From positions 1 to 21,535 of the IMG/VR virus record IMGVR_UViG_3300022928_001407: a stretch of DNA of 21,535 nt. The stretch is one strand, 5' to 3'. This DNA is from a virus. Made by a program: the position numbers and the translations under genes. The stretch's first letter is position 1, and every line of letters starts with the position of its first letter. The notes under the pieces were generated by a model, which made no database searches, was not told where the DNA came from, and was given only the letters and a program-made list of their open reading frames with translations. Below, piece by piece: positions 21,442-21,535 of the stretch.

Positions 21442-21535
21442 TAGAAACTGCCATTAGTGAATTTTTCCCATTCCACGGCGTTCTTGATATCCCAGGTTCT
21501 ACTATTAAGAGATTTCATAATAGTTTCACATTGGA
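21441..21535 (-). CDS. C-terminus of an unknown protein upstream of uvsW
   Basis: Partial gene, 3' end only: 30 residues from the window edge to TAG at 21441-21443, including SLNSRTWDIKNAVEWEKF and ending NGSF. The stop overlaps the GTG of uvsW by one base. Not recognised. The other two frames are closed by stops here, which supports this one. Confidence 0.6.
   Translation of the reverse strand, partial: QCETIMKSLNSRTWDIKNAVEWEKFTNGSF

Overview
The window comes from a T4-like (Tevenvirinae/cyanophage-type) marine myovirus. It holds a dense AT-rich gene cluster in which every supportable protein-coding gene lies on the minus strand, usually with 1-17 bp overlaps. Core T4 genes are recognisable from their motifs: sliding clamp gp45, recombination nuclease gp46/gp47, exonuclease DexA, dsDNA-binding DsbA-like protein, late sigma factor gp55 and helicase UvsW. 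CobS-like ATPase, ClpP-like protease and peptide deformylase accompany them, as is typical of T4-like phages of marine bacteria. No photosynthesis genes, tRNAs, CRISPR arrays or insertion sequences are visible. The host cannot be named from this window; a marine bacterium (cyanobacterium or alphaproteobacterium such as SAR11) is an inference.

Reading in the direction of transcription (high to low coordinates): 21.5-19.5 kb holds the end of an unknown gene, uvsW and a small beta-rich protein. At 19.4-19.5 kb is a mirror-symmetric divergent promoter, the only place with a strong plus-strand signal. Gp55 follows. Then 18.8-13.5 kb is a metabolic block: queE, a phosphoribosyltransferase, a small protein, folE, dexA, a dpdA-like guanine transglycosylase, a dsbA-like gene, a conserved phage gene and a T-fold-like protein. 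A glycosyltransferase, galE and queD follow (13.5-11.0 kb), then gp47, gp46, peptide deformylase, a conserved hypothetical and clpP (11.0-6.7 kb), closed by a terminator-like hairpin. The CobT-like VWA/metallopeptidase protein and the CobS-like AAA+ ATPase (6.6-3.0 kb) are clearly more GC-rich than their neighbours and have their own near-identical promoters. Last come a ParB-like protein, a GIY-YIG-like protein, a DUF3310-like protein, gp45 and two small genes.

The most striking content is a nearly complete pathway for 7-deazaguanine modification of phage DNA: FolE turns GTP into dihydroneopterin triphosphate, QueD makes 6-carboxytetrahydropterin, QueE makes 7-carboxy-7-deazaguanine (CDG), and the DpdA-like transglycosylase would exchange a deazaguanine base into DNA. 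QueC (CDG to preQ0) is absent from the window, so the final base is open. Several of these enzymes show unusual features: the third radical-SAM cysteine of QueE is displaced, and the QueD HGH motif reads HGY. A second striking feature is a series of promoters, nearly all with TTGACA, exactly 17 bp of spacer and a TATNNT -10. Several lie inside coding sequences or over stop codons.
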